DNA from: Maridesulfovibrio salexigens DSM 2638 | GTDB lineage: Bacteria; Desulfobacterota; Desulfovibrionia; Desulfovibrionales; Desulfovibrionaceae | DNA length: 64,000 nt | Assembly: GCF_000023445.1 (NCBI RefSeq) | Contig: NC_012881.1 | Location: 3,799,501 to 3,863,500, forward strand | Direction of reading: 5' to 3' | Program-made: the position numbers and the translations under genes | The notes under the pieces: generated by a model | What the model saw: only the letters and a program-made list of their open reading frames with translations | The model's database searches: none | What the model was told of the DNA's origin: nothing | In this document: one piece after another, positions 47,043 through 56,151 of the stretch | How positions within the stretch are numbered: the stretch's first letter is position 1 | Layout: each line of letters opens with the position of its first letter

Positions 47043-47219
47043 ATGAAACCGCTCACGGAATACATCAAGCCGCTGACGGTAAAAGCTCTGGACGGCAACA
47101 TTGGCCGGGTGCTAGATAAATGGATGGATCGATTCAATAATGTAATACTGCTCACCAGCCTCCCGAATGAACCGGGGGAAGAATTCAAGGAATTATCAGA
47201 TGCTCCTTCTCGGAATTGA
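47043..47219 (+). CDS. Candidate small ORF between activator and hydantoinase genes
   Basis: 58-codon frame (starts MKPLTEYIKPLTVKALDG, later DKWMDRFNNVILLTSLPNEP) that fills the gap and overlaps the HyuA-type gene by 20 bases. The residue composition looks protein-like and the overlap suggests coupling, but no clear ribosome-binding site precedes its ATG. No family recognised. Confidence 0.35.
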   Translation: MKPLTEYIKPLTVKALDGNIGRVLDKWMDRFNNVILLTSLPNEPGEEFKELSDAPSRN

Positions 47220-48864
47220 TGTCGGCGGAACCCATACAGACGCCGTTGCCATAGGTCCTGACGGATTGGAAGCGCAGGTCAAGGTTGCCACAGAACATGA
47301 CAACCTGCTCTCCTCCATCAGGAACAGCCTTGGAGAAATACTCCGCCACACCGACCCGTCCCGCATACGCCAGTTGAACCTCTCCACAACGCTGTCCACC
47401 AACTCTATTGTAGAAGGAAACTACGAAGACGTGGGCGTAATTGTTTCCGCAGGACCGGGACTCGACCCCCATTCCTTCATGACCTGCAAGGATTTTCACG
47501 TTATCCCGGGGTCGCTGGATCACCGCGGATCTGAAACCAAACGGCTTGATAACCTATCCCTTGAAGAAGCCATTGCGTCCTGCCGTAAATCCGGGATCAA
47601 AGTATACGCAGCAGTCACCAAATTTTCCCCCCGCAATCCGGCCCATGAAAAATCCATTGAGCTGGCCATCGGCGACAATGCGGACTTCATTACTTTAGGT
47701 CACCAGCTCACCGGACGACTGAACTTCCCGCGCCGTATTTCCACTGCCTTCTACAACTGTGCGGTCTGGAGGGTCTTTAACAAATTTGCCGATGCCATTG
47801 CCGACACCCTTGATGAAATGGGACTCGGTCAGATCAAGGTTAATATCCTAAAAGCAGACGGTGGCACTATGCCGCTTGATCTTTCCCGCAAGGTTCCGGT
47901 GCAATCCATATTTTCCGGTCCCGCAGCAAGTGTCATGGGCATAATCGCTCTGTGCAACATCACCCATGACTCTATCATCTACGATATCGGCGGAACCACC
48001 ACCGACATAGCAATATTCGCTGGAGGCAGTCCGCTTATTGAGCAGGAAGGCATCCACATCGGCTCCCACCCCACCCTTGTGCGGGCATTAAAAGTCCACT
48101 CCATCGGAATCGGTGGAGATTCAGCCATATCCATATTTGAAGGCGATATCCGGGTCGGCCCCAACCGCCTCGGACCATCTATTGCTTTCGGGGGTAAAAT
48201 CCCGACCCTGACCGACGCACTTATCTGGAAGGATTCCTGCGATTGCGGCAACACTGAGCGGTCGAAATCCGGCTTCAGTGCTTTTGCCGCCAAACACGGT
48301 TTTGAAGCTGACGAATTAGCTGAGAAAGCTATCGGATGCGCAGTGGATAAGATACATAGCTCTACCCGCAGCCTTGTGGAAGAGATCAACCAGCAGCCGG
48401 TTTATACCATCCATGAACTTTTGGAGAACATAAAGATCATCCCCCGCAAGATTTACATCATGGGCGGCCCTGCTCAAGCTATGAAAATGGATATCTTCCG
48501 CAAGTTCCGCCTTTCAACCGAAGTTCCGCAAAATTACGATGTAGCCAATGCCATCGGTGCGGCCCTGACCCGCACTACCACCGAACTGGAACTATTCGCC
48601 GACACCGAACGCGGACTCATGTTCATCCCGTCTTTGGGACACCGCGAAAACATCCCCCGCAACTACAAAATCGAAGACGCGGAAAGAGATGCCATGAACC
48701 ACCTGCTGGCCCATCTCGGAGAAATGCATGTTGCCTCAGACGGTTCCAATGCCCAGATAACCAGTTCCTCATCATTTAATATGGTAAACGGAGCCACTAC
48801 TGTCGGGCGCAATATCAGGGTAAAATGTCAGATTAAACCCGGCGTGGACCGGACATATTCATAA
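47200..48864 (+). CDS. HyuA-type hydantoinase/oxoprolinase-family ATPase
   Basis: 554-residue ASKHA-fold protein. LLGIDVGGTHTDAVAI (phosphate 1), LSTTLSTNSIVEG, YDIGGTTTDIAIFAGG (phosphate 2) and HSIGIGGDSAI are the family blocks. Family members open cyclic amides (hydantoin, 5-oxoproline) or activate carbonyl groups with ATP, usually with a HyuB partner. No hyuB is present; instead an HDAC-family amidohydrolase gene follows by 12 bases. The C-terminal 90 residues are variable. The start at 47200 is set by AAGGAA and the family N-terminus. Substrate unknown. Confidence 0.88.
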   Translation: MLLLGIDVGGTHTDAVAIGPDGLEAQVKVATEHDNLLSSIRNSLGEILRHTDPSRIRQLNLSTTLSTNSIVEGNYEDVGVIVSAGPGLDPHSFMTCKDFHVIPGSLDHRGSETKRLDNLSLEEAIASCRKSGIKVYAAVTKFSPRNPAHEKSIELAIGDNADFITLGHQLTGRLNFPRRISTAFYNCAVWRVFNKFADAIADTLDEMGLGQIKVNILKADGGTMPLDLSRKVPVQSIFSGPAASVMGIIALCNITHDSIIYDIGGTTTDIAIFAGGSPLIEQEGIHIGSHPTLVRALKVHSIGIGGDSAISIFEGDIRVGPNRLGPSIAFGGKIPTLTDALIWKDSCDCGNTERSKSGFSAFAAKHGFEADELAEKAIGCAVDKIHSSTRSLVEEINQQPVYTIHELLENIKIIPRKIYIMGGPAQAMKMDIFRKFRLSTEVPQNYDVANAIGAALTRTTTELELFADTERGLMFIPSLGHRENIPRNYKIEDAERDAMNHLLAHLGEMHVASDGSNAQITSSSSFNMVNGATTVGRNIRVKCQIKPGVDRTYS

Positions 48865-48876
48865 ACGGAGTTAAGA

Positions 48877-50196
48877 ATGCTCAAGGCTGAAAACAGTCTG
48901 GGAATCATATTTTTCCCCGCCTTTGACTGGGCAATTTCCCCCACCCACCCGGAACGGGAGGAAAGACTGCTCTATACTCAGGACCAGCTGCGCGAAGAAG
49001 GACTCTTCGACATCGAAGGCATCCGTGAATACAAGCCCGAAGTGGCTTCCAGCGTAGATATTGAACGGGTCCATTTCTGCTTTCCCGAAGCCGAGGCAGT
49101 AGCAACACGCTCGCACTGTATTTCCGCAGGCGGGGCCATCAAAGCAGCACAGCTTGTTATGGAAGGAGAGCGGGACAGGGCCTTTGCACTCGTGCGTCCG
49201 CCGGGTCACCACGCAATGAAGACAGTGCAAGGATCACGCGGGTTCTGCGCCATCAACATCGAAGCAATCATGTGTGAATACATCCGCGAGAATTACGGCC
49301 CCAAACGCATCGCCATTGTGGATACCGACTGCCATCACGGGGACGGTACACAGGATGTTTACTGGCACGATCCCGACACCCTGTTCATATCCCTGCATCA
49401 GGATGGACGAACCCTCTATCCGGGGACGGGATTTCCAAAAGAATCAGGCGGACCTAAAGCTCTCGGGCGCACAGTGAATATTCCCCTGCCCCCCGGCACA
49501 TCCGATGCCGGTTTCATGATGGTCATGGAGAATGCGGTTATGCCTATTCTTGATGACTTCAAGCCGGATCTGATCATCAACTCCGCCGGACAGGATAATC
49601 ACTTCACCGACCCGATCACCAACATGAATTTCTCGGCACAAGGTTATGCTGCCCTGAACTCCATGCTCAAGCCCGATATTGCCGTACTGGAAGGGGGCTA
49701 CGCTATTCAGGGAGCCCTGCCTTACGTAAACCTGGGCATCAGTCTGGCTATGGCCGGAGTGGATTATTCCCATGTACGCGAACCGGGCTTCAACCCTGAA
49801 ACACTCAGGGAATCCGATGAGATCATGGATTACATCGCAACCATTTGCGAAGGGGTTAAAGACATTTATTTTAATCCGCCCGCAGAAAGCGTGGAAGGAG
49901 TGATTAGTGGAGGCTGGTCCGTACGTCATCGCAATATTTTCTACGATACCGAAGGATTCACCGAATCCCAGACTGAATCCCTGCTGCTTTGCGATAACTG
50001 CCGGGGACTGCTTAAGGTAGAAACCCAGCGAGAAGGCGGCCCAATGGGATTTGGACTGGAAATACCCGCTGCGGCCTGCGACAAATGCCGCAATCAGGGA
50101 TATTCGCTTTTGGAAGAAGCACAGGTCAAAAGCCGCTACCGCTACATTCAGCTGATCAACCGCAAGGACAAGGATTACCTGCGCTACGGATTTTGA
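48877..50196 (+). CDS. Histone-deacetylase-family amidohydrolase with C-terminal four-cysteine motif
   Basis: 439-residue enzyme of the HDAC/acetylpolyamine amidohydrolase/AcuC superfamily. RPPGHHAM holds the catalytic histidine pair; VDTDCHHGDGTQ supplies zinc ligands Asp151 and His153, and SAGQDNH the third aspartate; EGGYAIQG is the last active-site loop. Residues 372-404 add two CxxC pairs (Cys372/375 and Cys401/404), a probable zinc ribbon not found in standard bacterial HDACs. It is 12 bases behind the HyuA-type gene, so both probably act on one compound, by deacetylation or amide cleavage. It ends at a strong terminator. Confidence 0.92.
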   Translation: MLKAENSLGIIFFPAFDWAISPTHPEREERLLYTQDQLREEGLFDIEGIREYKPEVASSVDIERVHFCFPEAEAVATRSHCISAGGAIKAAQLVMEGERDRAFALVRPPGHHAMKTVQGSRGFCAINIEAIMCEYIRENYGPKRIAIVDTDCHHGDGTQDVYWHDPDTLFISLHQDGRTLYPGTGFPKESGGPKALGRTVNIPLPPGTSDAGFMMVMENAVMPILDDFKPDLIINSAGQDNHFTDPITNMNFSAQGYAALNSMLKPDIAVLEGGYAIQGALPYVNLGISLAMAGVDYSHVREPGFNPETLRESDEIMDYIATICEGVKDIYFNPPAESVEGVISGGWSVRHRNIFYDTEGFTESQTESLLLCDNCRGLLKVETQREGGPMGFGLEIPAAACDKCRNQGYSLLEEAQVKSRYRYIQLINRKDKDYLRYGF

Positions 50197-50254
50197 CAAA
50201 AAAAACGAAAACTCCTCAGGTTGAGGGGATAGGTGCGTTCAACGCCCAAAATAG

Positions 50255-50291
50255 AAACGGGGCAGGTTCTGTAGAACCTGCCCCGTTTTTT
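50255..50291. terminator. Bidirectional terminator, HDAC-like / MCP
   Basis: Perfect 16-base arms (AAACGGGGCAGGTTCT and its complement) around 2 bases, with T-runs on both strands, between convergent genes. Confidence 0.95.
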
Positions 50292-50294
50292 TAA

Positions 50295-51878
50295 TTATTT
50301 CTTCTGCATTCCGTGAATAATACCGGAAAGATCATCCGCCAGCTTGGCCAATTTTTCAATGGCCGCTGAAGATTCGACCATGGCCTGTTCAGTTTCATTT
50401 GAAATGCGGTTAACCGTTTCAGTGGAACGGTTAATCTGCTCACTGGCTGCGGCCTGTTGCTCTGCAGCAGTTGCGATAGATCTGATCCGGTCCGAAGTTT
50501 CCTCGGACATGGATACGATGCGCGCCAAAGCCTCACCGGATTCCCCGGCAAGCGAAGTACTGCGGGCAACAGACTCAACTGCAGCCTCTGTAGCCTTAAC
50601 GTTAGTCTTAGCGCCCTGCTGAATATTTGAAACAGCCTGATGAACCTCAGTTGTTGCCTGAACGGTTTTCTCCGCAAGCTTGCGGACTTCGTCAGCTACA
50701 ACAGCAAATCCGCGTCCAGCTTCACCTGCACGAGCAGCCTCAATCGCAGCATTCAGAGCCAGCAGATTGGTCTGGTCCGCGATATCTTCAATCACGCTAA
50801 GGACATTACCGATAGCTTCAGCCTTCACGTCCAGATCTTCCATGGAAGCTCTCAGAGAGCTGGCCTGACCGGACACTTCATCAATAGCACTGACAACTCC
50901 GGCAACAGTATCTTCACCTTTCTCAGCTTCAGACTTAGCTTTATCTGCATCGCTTGCAGCTTCCTGCGCATGTCGGGCAACTTCGAGCACGGTAGCATTC
51001 ATTTCTTCCATGGCAGTTGCAGCCTGCCCTGCTTCCTCACTCTGCACCATCGCTCCCTTGCGAGCCTCACCGACGAGACCACGCAACTGCTCTGCCGCGC
51101 TGCTCAACTCGTAAACAACGGAATCAGCCTGATCAGCAGCTCTGGCAATAAGTTCATTCTGATCAAGAATGTGTGCCTCACGCTGCTTCAATTCGGTGGT
51201 GTTGATATACAGGCAGCATCCGCCGATAACATTACCAACCACATCATGCAGGGGAAAAAGGTTGGCCAGAATATTGATATCACTGCCGTCCACATGCTTG
51301 AAAATGACTTCACGGTTCATGGCCCGGGTATCGTCATCCATACAGTGACCGATCAGGGATTTGCGATCATCATGATAAAAAATCTGGGAAATCATGCGTC
51401 CATGATATGATTCGGGTCTTTCGTTTGAACCGATCATTTCCAGAATTTCTTTGTTAAGAAAAGTAATGTGTTCTTTAGTGTCTACAATACAGCAACCGAG
51501 CGGCAGACCTTCAAGGATACTTGTGCTGAAGCCAAGCCTTTCCTTGTAAGAATCACTCAACTCGCTCACAGCAGCACGCAAGCCGTCAATCCCCGGGCTG
51601 GTGCATTTATCAGCTTCGGAGTACTCACCCTTGATCACAAGCTTTGCAAAATTTGTAAGACATTCAACAGGTCGGACGACCTGATTTTTGAGAACGGCAA
51701 AAATGCAGATTCCCAGCAAAACCAGCAGTGCTATCAAACCGGAAGCCAACCCGGTCATAGCCCAAGGTTCATTGCTGAAACTAGATAAGATTACGCCGCA
51801 AAAGGCCGCGGCGACAATTAACACCCCAAAATAAATCCACGCGACAGTGCGCATGAATTTTCCATTTCCATTGTCCAT
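50295..51878 (-). CDS. Methyl-accepting chemotaxis protein with PAS domain
   Basis: 527-residue receptor. Two helices (about 10-31 and 39-63) have almost no periplasmic part. A PAS domain (about 115-235, [20 protein letters not shown] and [12 protein letters not shown]) senses inside the cell. A methylation coil with the signalling tip [16 protein letters not shown] near residue 360 follows. PAS-type receptors of this sort often report redox or energy state. The upstream sigma-28-type promoter ties it to motility genes. It ends in [19 protein letters not shown], without a CheR-tether pentapeptide. Confidence 0.94.
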   Translation of the reverse strand: MDNGNGKFMRTVAWIYFGVLIVAAAFCGVILSSFSNEPWAMTGLASGLIALLVLLGICIFAVLKNQVVRPVECLTNFAKLVIKGEYSEADKCTSPGIDGLRAAVSELSDSYKERLGFSTSILEGLPLGCCIVDTKEHITFLNKEILEMIGSNERPESYHGRMISQIFYHDDRKSLIGHCMDDDTRAMNREVIFKHVDGSDINILANLFPLHDVVGNVIGGCCLYINTTELKQREAHILDQNELIARAADQADSVVYELSSAAEQLRGLVGEARKGAMVQSEEAGQAATAMEEMNATVLEVARHAQEAASDADKAKSEAEKGEDTVAGVVSAIDEVSGQASSLRASMEDLDVKAEAIGNVLSVIEDIADQTNLLALNAAIEAARAGEAGRGFAVVADEVRKLAEKTVQATTEVHQAVSNIQQGAKTNVKATEAAVESVARSTSLAGESGEALARIVSMSEETSDRIRSIATAAEQQAAASEQINRSTETVNRISNETEQAMVESSAAIEKLAKLADDLSGIIHGMQKK

Positions 51879-52019
51879 ATCAACTTCTCCCAGCTAAATA
51901 CGAATAACCCACAAAATTATTCGATCATCCTTTCTACCAATCCCCAATCGGATATTGCTATCCTTGCAGGCCCCCTCGTCTCCACAAACGAGGATCATAT
52001 TTGCATATGATACAATAAT

Positions 52020-52046
52020 ATATCGGTAGAATTAAGAGTATTTTTA
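52020..52046 (-). promoter_or_regulatory. Sigma-28 (FliA) promoter of the PAS-MCP
   Basis: On the minus strand TAAA (52046-52043), exactly 15 bases, then ACCGATAT. Against TAAA-N15-GCCGATAA this is four of four and six of eight. Confidence 0.75.
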
Positions 52047-52143
52047 GCCTTCCAAAGCCGAACCTTCAATAAACCTCGCAAAATCGCTTCTAAACACTAT
52101 ATAAGAGCTTGTCTACTCGTTTCGGTATATTTAAAAAATACAA

Positions 52144-52172
52144 ACGGAGTCAGGGGATTACCCTGACTCCGT
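52144..52172 (-). terminator. Intrinsic terminator of ubiA-like gene
   Basis: Perfect 12-base arms ACGGAGTCAGGG / CCCTGACTCCGT with a 5-base loop and a T-run on the minus strand. Confidence 0.9.
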
Positions 52173-52248
52173 AAGCTATTCGTAACAAAAGATATTTTTA
52201 TCTGTGTAGATTTCACAGATATTTAAAGGCTAACGATGCAGCACTGGG

Positions 52249-53133
52249 CTATAACATTATGTCGGCAAAAGTTCCCAGGAACAGGAGTACCGAAATTACA
52301 CCGTTCAAAGTGAAGAAAGCCATATTCACCCGGCTCATATCTTCAGCGGAAATCACCTGATGTTCAAAAATGAGAATTCCGCCCACTACCGCGAGAGTTG
52401 AGAAATAGATCCAGCCCAGTCCTGCGGCTAACCCGGCCAGCGCGAAAAAGATAACCGTATTGATATGACTGAATGTGGATATGGTCAAAGCCCTCTGGAT
52501 ACCGAGATTAGCCGGAACTGAATTGAGTCCGCGGTTACGGTCAAATTTACGGTCCTGAGTAGCATAGAGAATATCGAATCCGGCCACCCAGAAAGTAACC
52601 CCGAAGAAAAACAGGATCGCAGGCAGGGAAAAAGTAGGATCAACACAGAGCCAGCCTGCAACAGGAGCCAGACCAAGCACGGAGCCGAGCACGAAATGGC
52701 AAAGCATGGTAAAACGTTTGGTCAGGGAATAAAAAGCCGACCACCCCAGTGCAAAGTATGAAAGCTTGTAGCAAAGTTCATTCATGCCCTTACAGGCGAA
52801 AACAAAAACTACGGCGCAAACCGCGATGAAGCAGAAAGTAAAGAACGGAGTCAATTCCCCGGTTACCAGCGGACGTGTCCGGGTTCGCGGATTTTCACTG
52901 TCGATATTGATATCAAAGAGTCTGTTCACAGCCATGGCGAAGGAGCGAACAGCTACCATAGCCACGGTCAGCAGTGCAAAAGGCTTGAATTCAGGCCAGG
53001 TTCCGCTGGCCAGAAAAATACCCATATAAGCGAACGGAAGGGCAAAAATGGAGTGTTCAATCTTAACCATCCGGCAGCCCAGTACGGTATTTTCCCACAA
53101 CTTCTTCAAGTATTTACAAAGAATATCCTTCAA
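52249..53133 (-). CDS. mqnP: UbiA-family prenyltransferase (probable MqnP of menaquinone synthesis)
   Basis: 294-residue membrane enzyme with about eight helices. The two aspartate-rich motifs of UbiA are visible: NRLFDINIDSENPRTRTRPLV and DILYATQDRKFDRNRG. Sulfate reducers make menaquinone, usually by the futalosine route, where a UbiA relative named MqnP attaches the prenyl chain; that is why I prefer MqnP to ubiquinone UbiA. It shares a strand with a small DMT-type protein gene 23 bases upstream. Confidence 0.85.
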   Translation of the reverse strand: MKDILCKYLKKLWENTVLGCRMVKIEHSIFALPFAYMGIFLASGTWPEFKPFALLTVAMVAVRSFAMAVNRLFDINIDSENPRTRTRPLVTGELTPFFTFCFIAVCAVVFVFACKGMNELCYKLSYFALGWSAFYSLTKRFTMLCHFVLGSVLGLAPVAGWLCVDPTFSLPAILFFFGVTFWVAGFDILYATQDRKFDRNRGLNSVPANLGIQRALTISTFSHINTVIFFALAGLAAGLGWIYFSTLAVVGGILIFEHQVISAEDMSRVNMAFFTLNGVISVLLFLGTFADIML

Positions 53134-53156
53134 AACCCCACTCCTTGATATTTAAC

Positions 53157-53600
53157 CTAAAATTTCTCAATCAGCACAGCGCCGACAATGACCAACAAAG
53201 CTCCGAGAATACGGCCCGGCGTTGCTTCCCGCACGGCATACCCTATGATTCCATAGTGGTCCAGCACAAGGGAAGCTGCCATTTGTCCGGCAACCATCCA
53301 ACACATCATTATTCCGGCACCCAGCACCGGAGCCACCACGACTGCCGCCGCCACAAAGAAAGCGCCCATAAATCCGCCGGTCCACATCCACCACGGTCCT
53401 TTGAGAACAGCAGAACCTTCAGGAAGCGGAACCTTGGTAAAGTAGGCATAAACCAGCAGACTCATTGTCCCCACAGCAAAAGACACAATGGCAGCCAGAA
53501 CAGGATCACCCACAAAACCGCGCAGTTTTAAGTTAACCCCGGCCTGAGTCGGCGCAAGAGCACCGAATATGAATGACATTGCAATAAAAAACAGCCGCAT
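53157..53600 (-). CDS. DMT-superfamily protein of the YdcZ/DUF606 type
   Basis: 147-residue protein with five hydrophobic helices (MRLFFIAMSFIFGALAPTQA, VLAAIVSFAVGTMSLLVYAY, GAFFVAAAVVVAPVLGAGIM and others). The pattern of one half-size transporter unit with internal glycines fits the YdcZ family, whose members probably act as dimers. Substrate unknown. It lies just upstream of the ubiA-like gene. Confidence 0.8.
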   Translation of the reverse strand: MRLFFIAMSFIFGALAPTQAGVNLKLRGFVGDPVLAAIVSFAVGTMSLLVYAYFTKVPLPEGSAVLKGPWWMWTGGFMGAFFVAAAVVVAPVLGAGIMMCWMVAGQMAASLVLDHYGIIGYAVREATPGRILGALLVIVGAVLIEKF

Positions 53601-53675
53601 AAACTACCCTCTATTCGAATTGCATGCCCACAATACATTGCTTAATCACGATTGCAAAGCAGTATACACAATAAA

Positions 53676-53702
53676 GCCCGCTGAAAGACTCTTCCAGCGG
53701 GC
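53676..53702 (-). terminator. Intrinsic terminator of tyrS
   Basis: Arms GCCCGCTG / CAGCGGGC with an 11-base loop and T-rich DNA on the minus strand. Confidence 0.8.
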
Positions 53703-53726
53703 CCAATTAATCCGTTTTGGATTTTA

Positions 53727-54995
53727 TTATTTAAGGGTAACTAAACCGTAGTTCTTTTTACCTTTGCGGATGAGCATGCATTCGCCGCCGATAAAGTCAT
53801 CATCGCCGGGAACATAATCAAAATCAGCAACACGTTCGTTGTTGATGTAAAGTCCACCACCCTGAATATCCTTGCGGGCCTGACCTTTGGATTTAACCAT
53901 GCCGAGGTCGAGCAGGATCTGGGGCAGATCGGGCAGATCCGCTTTAGCGTATTCTACACCGGGAGCAGCTTCCATAGCACCGCGCAGGGTTGCGGCATCA
54001 ACAGACATGATGTCGCCCTTGCCGAACAGAGCAGCTGTTGCAGCCTGAACCTTCTCCAGCTCTTCCTTGCCGTGAATCATAATGGTGGTCTCTTCAGCAA
54101 GACGCTTATGAGCTGCACGCAGATGCGGAGCTTCCTCGTGCTCTTTAGCAATCTCAGCAATCTCTTCCTCAGTGAGGAAAGTGAAGTACTTGAGGAACTT
54201 GATTACATCACGGTCATCAGTGTTGATCCAGAACTGATAGAATGTGTACGGGGAAGTCAATTCAGCATTCAGGAAAACAGCATTGCCTTCACTCTTACCG
54301 AATTTCTGACCGGATGCAGTGGTAATCAGCGGAAAGGTTACAGCGAAACCTTCACCCTGAGCCTTGCGGCGGATCAGTTCGCAACCTGCGGTGATGTTAC
54401 CCCACTGGTCACCGCCACCAATCTGAAGCTGGCAGCCCTTTTCATTGAAGAGATGGTAAAAGTCGTAACTCTGCAGCAGCATGTAGCTGAATTCAGTGTA
54501 GGAGATACCTACATCATCACGACCAAAACGACCCTTAACGGATTCTTTAGCCATCATCCAGTTAACGGAGAAGTGCTTGCCTACATCGCGCAGCATATCA
54601 AGAAAGGAAATCTCTTTCATCCAGTCGTAGTTATTGACTACTTCTGCTTTTTCGCCAGTGTTGCGTTCAACAAAAGCCTCAATCTGGGTTCTGATGTTTG
54701 CAGCCTGAGATTCTACCTTTTCGATAGAAGTAAATTCCCTTTCCTTGTCCTTACCGCTGGGGTCACCGATACGTCCGGTAGCACCGCCGAGCAAAAATAG
54801 CGGATTGTGTCCCGCACGCTTCATGCGTACAAGACTGAGAAGAGGAACAAGGTTACCGATATGCAGGCTGTCGGCAGTGGGGTCGAAGCCGCAATACATG
54901 TACTGACCCGGAGTATCCAGATACTCGCGTACCTTCTCTTCGTCAGACACCTGATTGATCAGCCCTCGCCACTTTAGTTCATCGTAAATGTTCAT
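53727..54995 (-). CDS. tyrS: Tyrosyl-tRNA synthetase
   Basis: 422-residue class I synthetase. The HIGH motif is in PTADSLHIGNLVPLL and the KMSKS motif is KFGKSEG. GGDQWGNITAG binds tyrosine. The C-terminal S4 RNA-binding domain covers about residues 355-420. Full length and ordinary. It is the last gene of the rny-ymdB-tyrS row, separated from ymdB by 176 bases that contain a repeat-like hairpin region. Confidence 0.97.
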   Translation of the reverse strand: MNIYDELKWRGLINQVSDEEKVREYLDTPGQYMYCGFDPTADSLHIGNLVPLLSLVRMKRAGHNPLFLLGGATGRIGDPSGKDKEREFTSIEKVESQAANIRTQIEAFVERNTGEKAEVVNNYDWMKEISFLDMLRDVGKHFSVNWMMAKESVKGRFGRDDVGISYTEFSYMLLQSYDFYHLFNEKGCQLQIGGGDQWGNITAGCELIRRKAQGEGFAVTFPLITTASGQKFGKSEGNAVFLNAELTSPYTFYQFWINTDDRDVIKFLKYFTFLTEEEIAEIAKEHEEAPHLRAAHKRLAEETTIMIHGKEELEKVQAATAALFGKGDIMSVDAATLRGAMEAAPGVEYAKADLPDLPQILLDLGMVKSKGQARKDIQGGGLYINNERVADFDYVPGDDDFIGGECMLIRKGKKNYGLVTLK

Positions 54996-55037
54996 TTGGT
55001 TAAACCTCTTTAAGAATGTATTAATTTGCCTGCATTA

Positions 55038-55125
55038 GGCTTTTTTTATGCCTTCGGCGAGCCTCCCAGCGGGATCAACCCTTTTGCAAAAGGATTTAAG
55101 AATCCCAAAACCTTTTATTAAGCTT
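55038..55125. repeat. Intergenic hairpin-rich sequence between ymdB and tyrS
   Basis: A noncoding block with a perfect 14-base palindrome (CCTTTTGCAAAAGG, 55080-55093) and runs like GGATTTAAGAATCCC. It resembles the block at 56040-56085 in style (a GCC-rich flank around a Cs/As-AAAGGG-type hairpin), suggesting dispersed extragenic elements. Only these two are seen here, and they are not close copies. Confidence 0.35.
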
Positions 55126-55171
55126 AGCTGGGTAAAATCGTCGATAGGCAATATTTTTAATGGAACTTTTC

Positions 55172-55960
55172 TTATACGGTCATCCGGCCTGAGTTATATG
55201 TCTCAATTGAGACAGTCCGTCCTGTTTCTTCATCTATTTCAAGCAGCACACCCTGTAATTCTATAGGGCCGCCAGCAACCTTCCATTTCTGGGGAAGACC
55301 GGTCACAAACCGTTTGATGACTGGATTAGGGCTTAAGCCCAAACAGGATTCAACCGGACCGCACATACCTGCATCGGTAATATAGCCGGTGCCGTTTTCA
55401 AAAATACGGGCATCATTTGTCTGCACATGTGTATGGGTTCCCAGCATGGCACTGACGCGCCCGTCAAGATAACGCCCGAGGCTCTGCTTCTCCGAAGTGG
55501 CCTCAGCATGAAAATCAACCAGTATGACCTTAATCTCCGGGTCGATTTCCTGTAAAATTTTGTCTGCGCACTTAAATGGGCATTCCACCGGATCCATAAA
55601 GACCCGTCCCTGCAGATTAATAACCGCAACGGGCACTTCACCACGGACTTCAAAAGAAGTCCAGCCCCTTCCACGAGTTCCTTCCGGCAGATTTGCCGGA
55701 CGCACTATCCGGTCACTGGTCTTCAAAAAAGAATAAATATTACTGAACTTCCATATGTGGTTACCGGAAGTCAAAAGATCAATCCCGTAATCGAGTAACT
55801 GCTGGGCATTTTTAATTGAGAGCCCGATTCCCTGCGAAGCATTCTCTCCGTTAGCAATAATCAAATCAAGGTCAAGCTCCTCACGAAGAGCCTTAACCTT
55901 TGCAGCTATCCCCTTACGACCGGGTCTGCCGAATATGTCACCGAAAAATAGTATGCGCAT
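55172..55960 (-). CDS. ymdB: YmdB-family metallophosphoesterase
   Basis: 262-residue phosphodiesterase of the TIGR00282 family, known to hydrolyse 2',3'-cyclic nucleotides in Bacillus. Metal-binding blocks are FFGDIFGRPGR, IANGENASQGIGL, LTSGNHIW and LGTHTHVQTND. The start at 55960 fits the family N-terminus (MRILFFGDI). Its place next to rny is conserved in many bacteria and links it to RNA decay. Confidence 0.95.
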   Translation of the reverse strand: MRILFFGDIFGRPGRKGIAAKVKALREELDLDLIIANGENASQGIGLSIKNAQQLLDYGIDLLTSGNHIWKFSNIYSFLKTSDRIVRPANLPEGTRGRGWTSFEVRGEVPVAVINLQGRVFMDPVECPFKCADKILQEIDPEIKVILVDFHAEATSEKQSLGRYLDGRVSAMLGTHTHVQTNDARIFENGTGYITDAGMCGPVESCLGLSPNPVIKRFVTGLPQKWKVAGGPIELQGVLLEIDEETGRTVSIETYNSGRMTV

Positions 55961-56039
55961 GGAATTTTTCTTGGTCTGAACAAGACTCAACTAAATTAAG
56001 GAAAATTGTCGAATTAAAGACTGAAATTAAACTAATCGG

Positions 56040-56085
56040 GATTCCAAAGGGACTTGTTCCTTTGGCCGCCGGGGGCGAAATCATT
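56040..56085. repeat. Intergenic hairpin element between rny and ymdB
   Basis: CCAAAGG and CCTTTGG arms around 8 bases (56042-56063), followed by a GCC-rich stretch. It looks like a dispersed extragenic element. No other close copy is in the window. Confidence 0.35.
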
Positions 56086-56116
56086 TCACTGAAAGCGCGA
56101 TAGCGCATCATATCAA

Positions 56117-56140
56117 AAAGGCCCGGTGAACCGGGCCTTT
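56117..56140 (-). terminator. Terminator-like hairpin behind rny
   Basis: Perfect 11-base arms AAAGGCCCGGT / ACCGGGCCTTT around 2 bases with T residues on the minus strand, 12 bases past the rny stop. Confidence 0.88.
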
Positions 56141-56151
56141 CAGGAAGTTAT

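Larger units (their letters stand above)
51879..52248. other. Intergenic region, MCP / ubiA-like
   Basis: 370 AT-rich bases between two minus-strand genes. It contains the sigma-28 promoter of the MCP (52020-52046) and the ubiA terminator (52144-52172). The 135 bases between promoter and start hold no frame I would call. Confidence 0.7.
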
